Origin: Halobacillus litoralis
GTDB taxonomy: Bacteria > Bacillota > Bacilli > Bacillales > Halobacillaceae
Direction of reading: 5' to 3'
DNA: 64,000 nucleotides
Assembly (NCBI RefSeq): GCF_009856415.1
Contig: NZ_WMEZ01000004.1
Location: 186,001 to 250,000, forward strand
Positions 6,987 through 15,922 of this stretch are shown one piece after another. The notes beneath the pieces are model-generated. The model saw only the letters and a program-made list of their open reading frames with translations. It did no database searches and had not been told where the DNA came from. Every line of letters starts with the position of its first letter. Positions within the stretch are counted from its first letter, which is position 1. The position numbers were made by a program, and so were the translations under genes.

Positions 6987-8318
6987 TTGAAAGCTTATGC
7001 CCCGAGGAAACGCGTGATTGAACAGTATGGTTTAGAAGCTGTCCCTGCCGACAAACGGAACACCCCCTGGTACCGCTTTGCTTTCATACAGATTGCCATA
7101 GCTGCAAACGCAGGGAATTTTCTCGTTCCAGCATTGTCTGTCTTGGAAGGAGGACTTTCCTTCTGGACAGGAGTCATCTCCACTTGTATCGGAGCGCTCA
7201 TAGGCTTCTTACTTGTATCCTTTTTATCGTTACCTGGTGCTAGACTTGGCATCCCTGCTCAGTATGCATTACGTACAATCCTTGGAGTCAATGGGACCCG
7301 TTTTTTATCTGCACCGATCCGAAGTCTCACTTCCCTTTACTGGTTTAGTGTACAAACCATCGGCGGCACGTATGTCATTCAGCAACTCATCTTACGTTTA
7401 ACGGGGATAGATCTCCCATTTTGGGTTTATTCCATTCCGCTTTCTATTCTCATGGTTACACTTGCGATTATTGGATTTGATGCAGTAAAGCAAGCGATGA
7501 GCTATTTTTTACCTTTACTGCTCATCGGTGAAGCAACGATCTTGTATGTTTACTTTACTACAAATCAAACACCTGATTCACTGATGATGCTTCAAAATGG
7601 AGGATTGGAAGGGTCAGTCTCCTCCATGTTCTTTTTTGCAAGCCTTGCTTTTGTTCAGTATGTATCAGGAGTAAGTGCCTCAGCGGACATGACAAGGTAT
7701 GCAAAATCGCCTTCCCATGGGTTTTATGGATTACTTATTGGAAATGGAATCGGCTTCTTTATTACAGCTGTCATCGGGTGTGCATCGGCCTACCTGTTTC
7801 ACGACATCAACCCATATGTATCATCCACTGACCTAACAACTTCCCCGCTTCTTATAGCGATAATTACAGGGACAGCCATCATTTCTATGATCAGCATTAA
7901 TGTCAGTAACGCATATACGGGAGGATTCAGCCTGTTGAATACCTTCCCAAAACTCTCTAGAGTTCAAGCTGCTGTTGCCTTTGGCTCAGTAGGAGTGTTC
8001 CTTAGCGGCTTTCCTACTCTTGTAAATGAAGCAGAATCCTTTATCTCTTTGCTCGGAGGATTAATCATTCCAATCTCGGCTGTTATTTGTAGTGATTACC
8101 TTATTGTAAAAAGAAACCATTTGAGCGAAGGAGATTTGACTCTTTTAACGAAACCACGTTATGTAAACAGTTTCGCTATGGGAGCGATTATAATAGGAAG
8201 CCTGCTTTATTTCCTTCTACCTGAAGCATGGTCACCAGGGTTTTTAACATTCTTGGTCATCTTCATGATATACCCTATTTTTGTAAAGAAAGATAATGGA
8301 AATACCCCAACAGCATAA
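6987..8318 (+). CDS. NCS1 family cytosine/purine permease
   Basis: An integral membrane protein of 443 residues with about 12 helices. The N-terminal AVPADKRNTPWYRFAFIQIA, AANAGNFLVPALSVLEGGLSFW, GARLGIPAQYALRTILG and SASADMTRYAKSPSHG segments are hallmarks of the nucleobase:cation symporter-1 family (CodB-like). The start is set at TTG 6987: the promoter -10 ends at 6959 and AAAGGA at 6971-6976 lies 10 nt before the TTG, so the longer upstream frame is probably not translated. The stop codon sits inside the loop of its own terminator hairpin. No deaminase neighbour indicates the substrate; cytosine, a purine, hydantoin or thiamine precursor are all possible. Confidence 0.87.
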   Translation: MKAYAPRKRVIEQYGLEAVPADKRNTPWYRFAFIQIAIAANAGNFLVPALSVLEGGLSFWTGVISTCIGALIGFLLVSFLSLPGARLGIPAQYALRTILGVNGTRFLSAPIRSLTSLYWFSVQTIGGTYVIQQLILRLTGIDLPFWVYSIPLSILMVTLAIIGFDAVKQAMSYFLPLLLIGEATILYVYFTTNQTPDSLMMLQNGGLEGSVSSMFFFASLAFVQYVSGVSASADMTRYAKSPSHGFYGLLIGNGIGFFITAVIGCASAYLFHDINPYVSSTDLTTSPLLIAIITGTAIISMISINVSNAYTGGFSLLNTFPKLSRVQAAVAFGSVGVFLSGFPTLVNEAESFISLLGGLIIPISAVICSDYLIVKRNHLSEGDLTLLTKPRYVNSFAMGAIIIGSLLYFLLPEAWSPGFLTFLVIFMIYPIFVKKDNGNTPTA

Positions 8319-8335
8319 GTCTGTTGGGGCTTTTA
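8305..8335 (+). terminator. Terminator of the NCS1 permease gene
   Basis: CCCCAACAG (8305-8313) pairs with CTGTTGGGG (8321-8329); the TAA stop is in the loop and CTTTTATT follows. Confidence 0.85.
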
Positions 8336-8452
8336 TTAACGTTTATCTTTTTTCTTACTTCCCGATTGGTAACTTTCATTCATCGACTGCATGAGTTGTT
8401 GTTCCTGGTCCAATTCTTTTTCTCTTTCCATTGGATTCTTCGGTTTCTTCAT
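8336..8452 (-). CDS. Small basic hydrophilic protein, 38 residues
   Basis: This short ORF starts at ATG 8452 with AGGGAGG about 7 nt upstream. A possible promoter (TTGGAT, 16 nt, CATAAT) lies further up on the minus strand. The product is MKKPKNPMEREKELDQEQQ followed by LMQSMNESYQSGSKKKDKR: charged, glutamine-rich, without hydrophobic segments. It is convergent with the permease gene and shares its terminator region. A good ribosome site and stop placement support it as real. No family is recognised; such tiny basic proteins in Bacillaceae are sometimes spore- or stress-associated, but nothing here proves that. Confidence 0.55.
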   Translation of the reverse strand: MKKPKNPMEREKELDQEQQLMQSMNESYQSGSKKKDKR

Positions 8453-8529
8453 GTGACCACCTCCCTGTTTAGTTTTCGAAAAATTGTTATAATTATGCAC
8501 CAATCGTCCGTCTATCCAATAAACGAGCA

Positions 8530-8538
8530 TGATATAAT
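8530..8538 (+). promoter_or_regulatory. Extended -10 promoter for the universal stress protein gene
   Basis: TGATATAAT (8530-8538) is an extended -10 element about 32 nt before the start codon. No convincing -35 is seen. Confidence 0.5.
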
Positions 8539-8569
8539 AAATATATAGAAAAGAGAGGAGGCATCCAGC

Positions 8570-9034
8570 ATGACTTTTGAATACAAAGATATTGTTGTGG
8601 CGGTCGACGGTTCGGTTACAGCAGAAGTGGCGTTTAATAAAGCCATTGATATTGCGAACCGGAACGAGGCGAAACTGGTTTTAGCTCACGTCGTGGATAC
8701 ACGAGCCTTTGCGACCGTAGAAGCCTATGATCGATCCCTCGCAATCCGTGCCGAACAATATGCGACCGAATTATTAAATGACTACCAGGAAAAAGCAAAA
8801 AAAGCCGGTGTGAAGAATGTAGTGGTTGACATTGAATACGGTTCTCCAAAAGTTAAGATTGCTAAAGATGTCGCTCCGAAGTATAATGCTGACCTTATTA
8901 TCTGTGGTGCAACAGGCTTAAATGCGATGGAACGTTTCTTTATCGGTAGTGTGTCCGAACACATAACTAGGTACGCTACCTGCGATGTGCTTGTTGTTCG
9001 ACCAGATAACGCAAAAGAAAGTCAAGACAAATAA
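8570..9034 (+). CDS. Universal stress protein, UspA family
   Basis: A single-domain Usp of 154 residues, beginning with the strand DIVVAVDGSVTAEVAFNKAI. The ATP-binding signature GATGLNAMERFFIGSVS (G-2x-G-9x-GS) is intact near residue 117, so it is expected to bind ATP and dimerise. It may modulate stress survival or growth arrest; a specific target cannot be named. The start has GAGAGGAGG 8-9 nt upstream. It stands alone on the plus strand between two terminators, convergent with moaB. Confidence 0.92.
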   Translation: MTFEYKDIVVAVDGSVTAEVAFNKAIDIANRNEAKLVLAHVVDTRAFATVEAYDRSLAIRAEQYATELLNDYQEKAKKAGVKNVVVDIEYGSPKVKIAKDVAPKYNADLIICGATGLNAMERFFIGSVSEHITRYATCDVLVVRPDNAKESQDK

Positions 9035-9060
9035 AAGAGCCCTGGACCGGGGCTCTTTTA
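9032..9060. terminator. Bidirectional terminator between usp and moaB
   Basis: Arms 9032-9042 and 9050-9060 pair over 11 nt with A and T flanks, serving the usp gene (plus) and moaB (minus); it overlaps the moaB stop. Confidence 0.85.
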
Positions 9061-9570
9061 TTTGTCTTTATTCAGTTCTCCAACAATGTGTGGTAGTTCA
9101 GGAAGAATTAATCGATCCATCGCGAGTTTGACAGCACCGGAAGAGCCGGGAGTAGAGAAAACAGCTGTTCGTCCGGATACACCAGCGATGGCCCGGGATA
9201 AGATAGCCGCAGATCCGATATCCTCTGTGTAGCTAAGCATTCTGAAAATTTCTCCGAAACCAGGCATCTCCTTATCCAGCATTTTTTCAGTCACTTCGAT
9301 CGTTACATCCCGATTGGCAACCCCTGTACCGCCATTTATTAGAACCGCATCGATTTTGGGATCATCCACTCCTCGTTTCAAATAATCACGAATTTGACTT
9401 TGCTCATCTTTCACAATATGGTATTCACCCACGGTGTGGCCTTCAGCTGTAAGCTTATCGATCATCAGCCTACCACTTTTGTCCGTTTCTTTCGTACGTG
9501 TGTCGCTCACTGTAAGTACAAGGCAAGAAATCGAATCACTTGCTCTTGCTTTATGTTCTTCTACGGCCAA
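9058..9570 (-). CDS. moaB: Molybdenum cofactor biosynthesis protein B
   Basis: MoaB/MogA-fold protein of 170 residues, in molybdenum cofactor synthesis (molybdopterin adenylylation in MogA-type members). Visible motifs are LTVSDTRTKETDKSG near residue 18, VLINGGTGVANRDVT near 76 and STPGSSGAVKLAMDRL near 139. It begins with TTG immediately after the TGA of the EcsC-family gene and has AAGGAG 8 nt before, so translation is coupled. No other moa or moe gene is nearby. In B. subtilis moaB also precedes ackA, so the order is ancestral. Confidence 0.93.
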   Translation of the reverse strand: MAVEEHKARASDSISCLVLTVSDTRTKETDKSGRLMIDKLTAEGHTVGEYHIVKDEQSQIRDYLKRGVDDPKIDAVLINGGTGVANRDVTIEVTEKMLDKEMPGFGEIFRMLSYTEDIGSAAILSRAIAGVSGRTAVFSTPGSSGAVKLAMDRLILPELPHIVGELNKDK

Positions 9571-10401
9571 TCAAGACGCTCCTTCCTTGTTCATAAGGTG
9601 ACGGTATTGATAGAACTTCATGGCGAACTCAGTCACTTGTTTTGTTAAATGATAATTCGAATAAGCCCCGATCGCAATACTGATGAATGGCAAACCTTGA
9701 ATGAGCTTTTTTCTGAACATAAGAATGAATAAGGATTTAAAGCATTGTTTCATCGGTTGTTCCATCCAACCTTCATCTGTCAATTGATCCTCCCCTGCAA
9801 AGATATAGGGGTGCTCTTTCTTTTCCACTTCTTCCAATAACTCATTCCAAGCACTCGCTTTCAGCCTTTTCGGTAAGGTTGCGGCATGAAAAACTTTGAG
9901 GGAGATCATCATCTCGTAAGGATGGTTCATTTCATGGCCAAATGTCAAACCAATCAATTGTATGGCTCTTAGATTCATTAACATCATCAAAGGATAATCC
10001 ACCCCTAAGAAGAGCCAGCCACCAGCCCCTGTCAAACCACCCTGGGCAAAGGAATAGAGCCGTCCTCGAGTCATCTGCTGCTCGGCTATGTAGGTTAACT
10101 GTTCTACGGTCAGTTCTTTCTCCATATCTTCGATTTTTTCAATCTGGTTGGAAAAAATTCTCCCCACCGTAAGAATTCGCTCTCTAGCCTCATATTGATA
10201 AGAGGTTCCTTGTAAAAAAGCATGGGTATGAAAAAACCAAGCATCTAATTTTGAGAAAAATGCTTTCTTCATTTGAGGATCCACATTCATCAAACTTTGT
10301 TGAACCCAATGATCATAAACCATTTCAAAATCATTCGGCTGATACTGCTGGTATTGCTCTAACCATGTTTTTAATTCTGTACGAATTCGTTCGTGTGACA
10401 A
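9571..10401 (-). CDS. EcsC family membrane-associated protein
   Basis: The 276-residue protein carries the EcsC-family signature: EQQMTRGRLYSFAQGGLTG, GWLFLGVDYPLMMLMNLRAIQLIGLTFGH and a C-terminal GLPFISIAIGAYSNYHLTK. Two moderately hydrophobic stretches (about 130-165 and 235-255) suggest membrane association. The TTG at 10401 is selected because GAGGAGG lies 7 nt upstream; an ATG 18 codons earlier lacks a site. EcsC is the third protein of the EcsABC exporter locus in B. subtilis, but this is a stand-alone paralogue coupled to moaB. Its function is unknown. Confidence 0.8.
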   Translation of the reverse strand: MSHERIRTELKTWLEQYQQYQPNDFEMVYDHWVQQSLMNVDPQMKKAFFSKLDAWFFHTHAFLQGTSYQYEARERILTVGRIFSNQIEKIEDMEKELTVEQLTYIAEQQMTRGRLYSFAQGGLTGAGGWLFLGVDYPLMMLMNLRAIQLIGLTFGHEMNHPYEMMISLKVFHAATLPKRLKASAWNELLEEVEKKEHPYIFAGEDQLTDEGWMEQPMKQCFKSLFILMFRKKLIQGLPFISIAIGAYSNYHLTKQVTEFAMKFYQYRHLMNKEGAS

Positions 10402-10452
10402 AGCGCTCCCTCCTCGTCTTTGTTCCTTACCATATATTGTAGACTGAAAGAT

Positions 10453-10490
10453 CAAAAAAAAGCAATCGCACCTTAAGCGCGATTGCTTTT
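10453..10490 (-). terminator. Terminator of ackA
   Basis: AGCAATCGC (10461-10469) pairs with GCGATTGCT (10479-10487); on the minus strand it ends in a run of eight T. Confidence 0.9.
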
Positions 10491-10494
10491 CCTA

Positions 10495-11685
10495 TTATAG
10501 TCCTTTTTCAACAGTGTCACGAGCAATCATGACTTCTTCGTTTGTAGGGATGATCATGACCTTCACAGGGGAGTGAGGGTAGTTTACAAATGCTTCTTTT
10601 CCACGAACCTTGTTAAGAGCAGGGTCCCAGTAAACGCCCATGAACTCAAGCCCTTTCAGCACACGTTCACGCATGGAAACACTATTCTCACCGACACCGG
10701 CAGTGAAAATAATTCCGTCGATTCCGTGCATACGCGCCGCGTAAGAACCGATATATTTGTGAATACGTGCGGAAAAGACTTCAAGAGCGAGCTCGGCACG
10801 CTCGTCCCCTTCTTCTGCACGCTTTTCGATATCTCTCAAGTCACTAGAGAAACCAGAAAGAGCAAGCATACCACTTTCTTTGTTCAATACATTCATGACT
10901 TCGTTCGCTGTTTTACCTGTTTTCTCCATGATGAATGGAATCAATGCAGGGTCAATGTTACCAGAGCGAGTCCCCATTGTAACTCCAGCTAGTGGTGTGA
11001 AGCCCATCGATGTATCAATGGACTTGCCGCCTTCGATGGCGGCAATACTAGCACCGTTCCCGAGGTGGCAGGATAGAAGACGAAGCTCTTCTACTGGACG
11101 TCCCAACATCTCTGCTGCACGTTCAGAAACATACTTGTGCGATGTACCATGGAAACCGTACTTACGGATCCCATAGTCTTCATAATACTCATATGGCAGG
11201 CTGTACAGGTAAGACTGTTCCGGCATGGACTGGTGGAATGCCGTATCAAATACAGCTACGTGCGGTACGTTCGGAAGCACTTCACGGAAAGCGTTGATTC
11301 CGGTCAAGTTTGCAGGGTTATGCAATGGAGCCAAGTCGGATACTTCCTCGATTTCTTGGATGACTTCATCCGTGATGAGTACAGATTCGCTGAAGCGCTC
11401 GCCTCCGTGAACGACACGGTGACCCACACCATTGATCTCATTCAGAGAATCGATGATTCCATTCGCTGTCAATTTATCAAGAAGCATTTTTACAGCTTCT
11501 CCATGATCAGGGATATCTGTTACGGTTTCATCTTTTTCATCATTTACTTCAATTGTAAATACAGCATCATTCAAGCCGATACGCTCGACTAGACCTTTGG
11601 TAATTACAGTTTCTTCAGGCATTTCAATCAGTTGGAATTTCAGTGATGAACTACCTGCATTAATAGCAAGAATTTTATTACTCAA
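10495..11685 (-). CDS. ackA: Acetate kinase
   Basis: AckA interconverts acetyl phosphate plus ADP with acetate plus ATP, the overflow route for excess acetyl-CoA. All signatures are present over 396 residues: [14 protein letters not shown] at the N-terminus, [69 protein letters not shown] and FTAGVGENS. The start is a TTG with AAGGGG 10 nt before it. A sigma-A promoter and a cre box lie upstream in the geometry known for CcpA activation of ackA in B. subtilis. It is monocistronic with a strong terminator. Confidence 0.97.
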   Translation of the reverse strand: MSNKILAINAGSSSLKFQLIEMPEETVITKGLVERIGLNDAVFTIEVNDEKDETVTDIPDHGEAVKMLLDKLTANGIIDSLNEINGVGHRVVHGGERFSESVLITDEVIQEIEEVSDLAPLHNPANLTGINAFREVLPNVPHVAVFDTAFHQSMPEQSYLYSLPYEYYEDYGIRKYGFHGTSHKYVSERAAEMLGRPVEELRLLSCHLGNGASIAAIEGGKSIDTSMGFTPLAGVTMGTRSGNIDPALIPFIMEKTGKTANEVMNVLNKESGMLALSGFSSDLRDIEKRAEEGDERAELALEVFSARIHKYIGSYAARMHGIDGIIFTAGVGENSVSMRERVLKGLEFMGVYWDPALNKVRGKEAFVNYPHSPVKVMIIPTNEEVMIARDTVEKGL

Positions 11686-11733
11686 CGTTGCTCATCCCCT
11701 TAGAATTTAGGTTCGTAATTTTCTACCACTACC

Positions 11734-11762
11734 ATTTAATCACCCGTTTTCAACGATTTCAA
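11734..11762 (-). promoter_or_regulatory. ackA promoter
   Basis: On the minus strand TTGAAA (11762-11757), a 17-nt spacer and TTAAAT (11739-11734). The start point would be near 11727, giving a leader of about 40 nt. Confidence 0.6.
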
Positions 11763-11775
11763 GGTCGTTGAGCAA

Positions 11776-11789
11776 TGATAACGTTTACT
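11776..11789 (-). promoter_or_regulatory. Catabolite-responsive element (cre) upstream of ackA
   Basis: AGTAAACGTTATCA on the minus strand differs from the cre consensus at one outer base. Its centre is about 55 nt upstream of the predicted ackA start, the place from which CcpA activates ackA in B. subtilis. A ccpA gene is in the same window. Confidence 0.7.
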
Positions 11790-11808
11790 TGTTATATTCG
11801 TTATTTTC

Positions 11809-12801
11809 TCACAATTGCGTTCTCTTATATTCATCAAACCATTGATTCATCTGGGTAAGGATATCCGCCATCCCATTCGGGTTCTTAAAGGAAGGAAGCT
11901 TGGCTAACAAGGCTTGCTTCGGCGCCTTCGTTCCTTGACCTTTCTTCTGTAGAATCAAAATGCTCTTTCCATGCTTTTCATCTTTGAATAAGCTATCGGA
12001 AAGTTGAAGCATTCCCACGATGTGCGCATGTTCACGCAGGAATGCATTCAGCGCTTTAGATTGCTCACTCTCAAAAAGGAAGTTCGGCACAATGAACATA
12101 AGGAAGCCGCCTTCTTTTGTATAATTCAATCCCTGTTCAATAAATAGATGATGGGCATAAGACAAGCCTTCTTCCGCTTTCAGCTTATATCTTGCTGCTT
12201 GAGCGTCATCCGGATAATAACCAACAGGAAGATCAGCTAGTACAAAATCGACAGGCTCCATTAAGAAGGGGGCCAGACTGTCCTGATGAAAGAATTCAAT
12301 TTCATTTTTTTGCAGATTTGCATTCGCAACGGCGAGCTGGATGAGCGTAGGGTCTACTTCACTGGCATACGCCTGGAGTGACATATCCAGCTGGTTCATG
12401 ACGGAAGTAATTAAATTTCCGCTTCCCGAAGCTGGATCGAATAGTTTCAAGCTTTCTTCTCCTTCAAATAATTTGGAAGCTAAATAACCCATGAACATAG
12501 CCACTGAATCTGGTGTGATCAGATGTTGTTGCTGAGTGGCTCCTTTCATCCCTTTTAAAATAGCGAGTTGAATCGCTTTTCGTATTTCTTCTTTTTCGAA
12601 TTCTTCTTTTTTCACTTTCAGCAGTTCATTCGTAAGAAAAGTCTGCAAAGAATCTCCCATGTCATCAAAAGGCTGTCCGTTGAACAGGACATCCATCGTT
12701 TCGGCGATCGATTCTAAATAGGTGATATTCAAGTCCTCAGATATGACCGTCGAAGTATCATCGATCCATTGAAATAGTTTTTCCACTTGTTCCTGCTTCA
12801 T
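11809..12801 (-). CDS. ytxK: Class I SAM-dependent methyltransferase, N6-adenine-specific type (YtxK)
   Basis: This 330-residue protein resembles the methyltransferase half of type I modification enzymes. It has LKLFDPASGSGNLITSVMNQL (SAM-binding motif I), a DSLAPFLMEPVDFVLADLPVGYYP stretch in which DLPVGYY replaces the NPPY catalytic motif, and GGFLMFIVPNFLFES. The helical first 100 residues resemble an HsdM N-terminal domain. The ATG at 12801 has AAGGAG 7 nt upstream. It sits upstream of ackA, as in B. subtilis. The substrate, DNA or other, is unproven; the altered motif IV weakens a DNA-methylase call. Confidence 0.88.
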   Translation of the reverse strand: MKQEQVEKLFQWIDDTSTVISEDLNITYLESIAETMDVLFNGQPFDDMGDSLQTFLTNELLKVKKEEFEKEEIRKAIQLAILKGMKGATQQQHLITPDSVAMFMGYLASKLFEGEESLKLFDPASGSGNLITSVMNQLDMSLQAYASEVDPTLIQLAVANANLQKNEIEFFHQDSLAPFLMEPVDFVLADLPVGYYPDDAQAARYKLKAEEGLSYAHHLFIEQGLNYTKEGGFLMFIVPNFLFESEQSKALNAFLREHAHIVGMLQLSDSLFKDEKHGKSILILQKKGQGTKAPKQALLAKLPSFKNPNGMADILTQMNQWFDEYKRTQL

Positions 12802-13056
12802 AATCATTCTCCTTAAAATAAAATCATGCGTTCTCATTTTGTACACTTCAAACCATCTCAAAAGAAATTGGCGCAGCTGTTTGAATCAAACATGATGCGC
12901 CAACCTTCGTTTACGTTTTCATCTATATCCACCATATCGAATTCCACCTTTCAATTCAACAATGTTAAACTTTCCCGATTTGTTTGAAAATTGTGTGCGG
13001 TTTCAAGAATGAAATGATAAAATGACATCATGCTATACATAAGAGGAGGATGCTAG

Positions 13057-13860
13057 ATGAACGACCAACGAAGAAATTTATACTTTTTTTATCAACAAAC
13101 CGAAGAATTAAATGATAAATTGGAGTCCTTATTCCAACTCGCCCGCGACAACGATTTTCATATCGTCGAAGATTCCACAGATGCTAACCTCATCATCGCT
13201 GTAGGCGGCGATGGCACCTTCTTGCAAGCTGTCCGTAAAACTGGGTTCCGTCAAGACTGCCTGTATGTAGGGATTAGAACAGGTCATGAAGCAGGCCTTT
13301 ACTGTGACTTCGACATCGATGATCACGATGAAATGATTGATGCGATGAAGAATTCGGAAGTTGAAGTACGCCGCTTCCCAGTCATTGAAACAACGATCAA
13401 TGATGAATCCACCTTCATGTGTCTAAATGAATGCAGTGTCCGCTCGACGTTGATCAAATCAATTGTCATTGATGTCCACATTGATGACTTGCATTTTGAA
13501 ACCTTCCGTGGAGACGGCTTAATCATTGCCACTCCTACTGGAAGCACCGCTTACAATAAATCCATCAACGGTGCGGTTGTGGATCCGAAACTTCCGTGTT
13601 TCCAGATCAGTGAGCTTGCTTCACTTAACAATAACCGCTACCGTACACTCGGCTCTTCCTTTATCTTAAGCGGAGAACGGTCATTAAAGCTCAAAGTCCG
13701 CCAAGATGGGAATGACCATCCGATTATTGGCATGGATAACGAGGCTTTTTCCATCCGTAATATTCACGACGTTACCATCAATCTCAGTGAGAACGTCATT
13801 AAGACGGTCAAACTAAAAAACAATACGTACTGGGACCGCGTTAAACGTACGTTCCTGTAA
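13057..13860 (+). CDS. nadK: NAD kinase
   Basis: NAD kinase phosphorylates NAD+ to NADP+. The 267-residue protein has the GGDGTFLQAVRKTGF motif near residue 49, CLNECSVRS, FRGDGLIIATPTGSTAYNKSINGAVVDP (the conserved GDG and TPTGSTAY signatures) and a C-terminal GMDNEAFSIRN. The start ATG follows AGAGGAGG. Length and the FHIVEDSTDANLIIAVGGDG entry fit the second B. subtilis NAD kinase (YtdI, PpnKB) best. It is a single gene divergent from ytxK and closed by a perfect-arm terminator. Confidence 0.94.
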   Translation: MNDQRRNLYFFYQQTEELNDKLESLFQLARDNDFHIVEDSTDANLIIAVGGDGTFLQAVRKTGFRQDCLYVGIRTGHEAGLYCDFDIDDHDEMIDAMKNSEVEVRRFPVIETTINDESTFMCLNECSVRSTLIKSIVIDVHIDDLHFETFRGDGLIIATPTGSTAYNKSINGAVVDPKLPCFQISELASLNNNRYRTLGSSFILSGERSLKLKVRQDGNDHPIIGMDNEAFSIRNIHDVTINLSENVIKTVKLKNNTYWDRVKRTFL

Positions 13861-13878
13861 TATCGTCAGCACCTAAAA

Positions 13879-13912
13879 AAAGGAACTTCCGACACATAGG
13901 AAGTTCCTTTTC
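13879..13912 (+). terminator. Terminator of the NAD kinase gene
   Basis: Arms AAAGGAACTTCC (13879-13890) and GGAAGTTCCTTT (13899-13910) pair perfectly and are followed by T. Confidence 0.88.
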
Positions 13913-13922
13913 AGTATAAAAT

Positions 13923-14089
13923 GTCCCTATTATAGATAAGCTCCTGTTTGTGGAAGACTCAGTTTCGAGACTTTTGTGTTAAAGATTCGGGGCTGCGGGG
14001 GATAACTCGCTTCCCAGCCACCCCTGACGCTCATCGCAAGCAACGAATCCCGAAACATCTAGTAATCAAATCTTACACTATCCTGCCAT
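13923..14089. repeat. Interspersed MITE-like element, copy 2 (short, internally reduced)
   Basis: The left end GGAAGACTCAGTTTCGAGAC and the right end ATCAAATCTTACACTATCC are inverted partners found at the other loci. The middle keeps only a little of the core (GGGCTGCGGGGGATAACTCGC), so this copy looks internally deleted. No gene is seen between 13861 and 14119. Confidence 0.65.
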
Positions 14090-14119
14090 ATCGTTTAATA
14101 GACTTGTTTTGCTGAGCGA

Positions 14120-15709
14120 TTAGGAGCGTTGGTATACGATTTCTTCGTCTACAACGGTCATCGTAACCGTTGCGTCTGCTAGTTCATGAGATTTGAGGGC
14201 AAAAAGATCCCTATCCAATACTGTAAAGTCAGCAAGGAACCCTTCCTGAATCATCCCTTGTACATCCTCCTTGTGAATCGCTTGAGCACTCCCTTTTGTA
14301 TAAAGGGAGATCGCTTCATAAACGGTAAGCTTCTCTTCTGCTTGGTAGACGGCGTGATCATAAGAGGCCCTTCGATCTACAGCTGCTCGAATACCAAGCA
14401 GAGGATTGATTTCTTCGATAGGGGCGTCAGAGCCTCCAGCACACTTAATTCCTGCATCAAGAAGCGTTTTCCAGGAGTAGGAGTTCTTCAACCTTAAGTT
14501 TCCTAGACGTTCGATGACCCATGGAAAGTCAGAAGCAACGAATGTTGGCTGAATATCCAAAACGATATTTAAGCGCTGCAATTGATGAATTAACCCTGGA
14601 CTTAGAATTTGCGCATGAATAATGCGATCACGTTCCCCATTCTTAAGAGGATTGGACGCAATGGCGTTGGCCACCGCTTCGACAGCTCCATCACCAATGG
14701 CGTGTACAGCCACTGGCATATTCCTTTTTCTTGCTTCTTTCACAAGTTGATCAAGCTCTTCATTTGTGTGAATGGCCACTCCATGGTTTTCCCGATCATC
14801 TGCATACGCATCTTTTAACCATGCCGTCCTTCCACCTAACGCTCCATCTGAGAAAATTTTTAAAGCCCCTAATTCGACAAAGTCGGTTCCTTTCTTGAAC
14901 CCTAGATTTTCTTGATCTACCTGTTCAATCACACCATGGTGAATAAGAAGGTGAGCCCGGAATTTTGTTTTCTTTCCATCGATCACATGTAGGAAGGCAT
15001 CATACGTTTTTCTGAAGCCCCCGTAGTAATTCAAGTCTTCACTATGACCGCCCACAAGACCGAAGGAATGCATGTCCTTAACTGCTAAGTCCGTAGCTTT
15101 CCTTAAATACTCAGGCGTAACTTCGGGCATGGCTTCTTTAATAAGTTCCTGTGCCTGATCATGAAAGTACCCAGTCGCCTCTCCTTGATCATCTCTTACA
15201 ATGACCCCTCCCTGTGGGTCAGGAGTGGTTTTCTCAATTCCAGCCATGGTCATCGCTTTCGTATTAGCTAGTAAGGCATGACGGCACACCCTTGTCAGCA
15301 TCATGGGGTGTTCGGAAGAAATTTCATCAAGCTCATCCTTATGTATGATGCGTTTTTCCTCCCATTGATTTTCATTCCAACCATCTCCGATAATCCACTC
15401 TCCAGGCGGCAGTTGCTCCGCATGCTGATGTAACGCCTGTTTCACTTCTTCAGCAGATTTCATAAACGAAAGATCAAGTCTCATCAATCGCTCCCCATGG
15501 CCGATGATGTGTAAATGGCTATCCGTAAATCCCGGGTACATGACAGACCCTTTTAAATCGTGTTCTTCTGTAATTTGATCTTTGTAGGTTTGGTATAAAA
15601 GCTGTGTATCGCCAACTGCTTTTACCTTTCCCTCAGAAGTCACGACCGCTTCCACCCATTCTCCTTCTTTTTTCATCGTATATATTTTCCCACCGTACCA
15701 GAGCTTCAC
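14120..15709 (-). CDS. ytcJ: YtcJ-type amidohydrolase (metal-dependent)
   Basis: The 529-residue protein belongs to amidohydrolase family 3. It has the N-terminal metal ligands YPGFTDSHLHIIGHG, then EWIIGDGWNENQW, VPAVHAIGD-like PVAVHAIGDGAVEAVANAI, RIIHAQILSPG and GSDAPIEEINPLLGIRAAVDR with the metal-binding Asp. The second in-frame GTG at 15709 is preferred as start because GAGGGAG lies 8 nt before it, whereas the first GTG at 15718 overlaps that box. It stands alone. The family includes exoenzyme-regulatory (NfdA/AepA) proteins and N-substituted formamide deformylases; the substrate is unknown. Confidence 0.88.
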   Translation of the reverse strand: MKLWYGGKIYTMKKEGEWVEAVVTSEGKVKAVGDTQLLYQTYKDQITEEHDLKGSVMYPGFTDSHLHIIGHGERLMRLDLSFMKSAEEVKQALHQHAEQLPPGEWIIGDGWNENQWEEKRIIHKDELDEISSEHPMMLTRVCRHALLANTKAMTMAGIEKTTPDPQGGVIVRDDQGEATGYFHDQAQELIKEAMPEVTPEYLRKATDLAVKDMHSFGLVGGHSEDLNYYGGFRKTYDAFLHVIDGKKTKFRAHLLIHHGVIEQVDQENLGFKKGTDFVELGALKIFSDGALGGRTAWLKDAYADDRENHGVAIHTNEELDQLVKEARKRNMPVAVHAIGDGAVEAVANAIASNPLKNGERDRIIHAQILSPGLIHQLQRLNIVLDIQPTFVASDFPWVIERLGNLRLKNSYSWKTLLDAGIKCAGGSDAPIEEINPLLGIRAAVDRRASYDHAVYQAEEKLTVYEAISLYTKGSAQAIHKEDVQGMIQEGFLADFTVLDRDLFALKSHELADATVTMTVVDEEIVYQRS

Positions 15710-15879
15710 TTTTAACACTCCCTCTTTCTTCCTTTTATCTATACCATAATCTATATGTGCACAGAAATGAAGTACAAGCCATTGAAAGAATCAAATGTGA
15801 GCCTCTGCGCTCCATTATCAAGATGTCAAAGTTCTGTCCGATTGAGTCACAGCTTATGTTTTGATTCGATTATTTCCTA

Positions 15880-15912
15880 GAAAATAAAAAACTCTGGCCT
15901 TCGAGGCCAGAG
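15880..15912 (-). terminator. Terminator of thiI
   Basis: CTCTGGCCT (15892-15900) pairs with AGGCCAGAG (15904-15912) around a 3-nt loop; the minus strand then runs into TTTTTTATTTT. Confidence 0.9.
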
Positions 15913-15922
15913 GGAAAATGCT

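Noticed and set aside
15604-15864. Plus-strand ORF ending in a basic stretch near 15860
   Set aside because: No ribosome site or promoter, and it overlaps the ytcJ start on the other strand; composition looks random.
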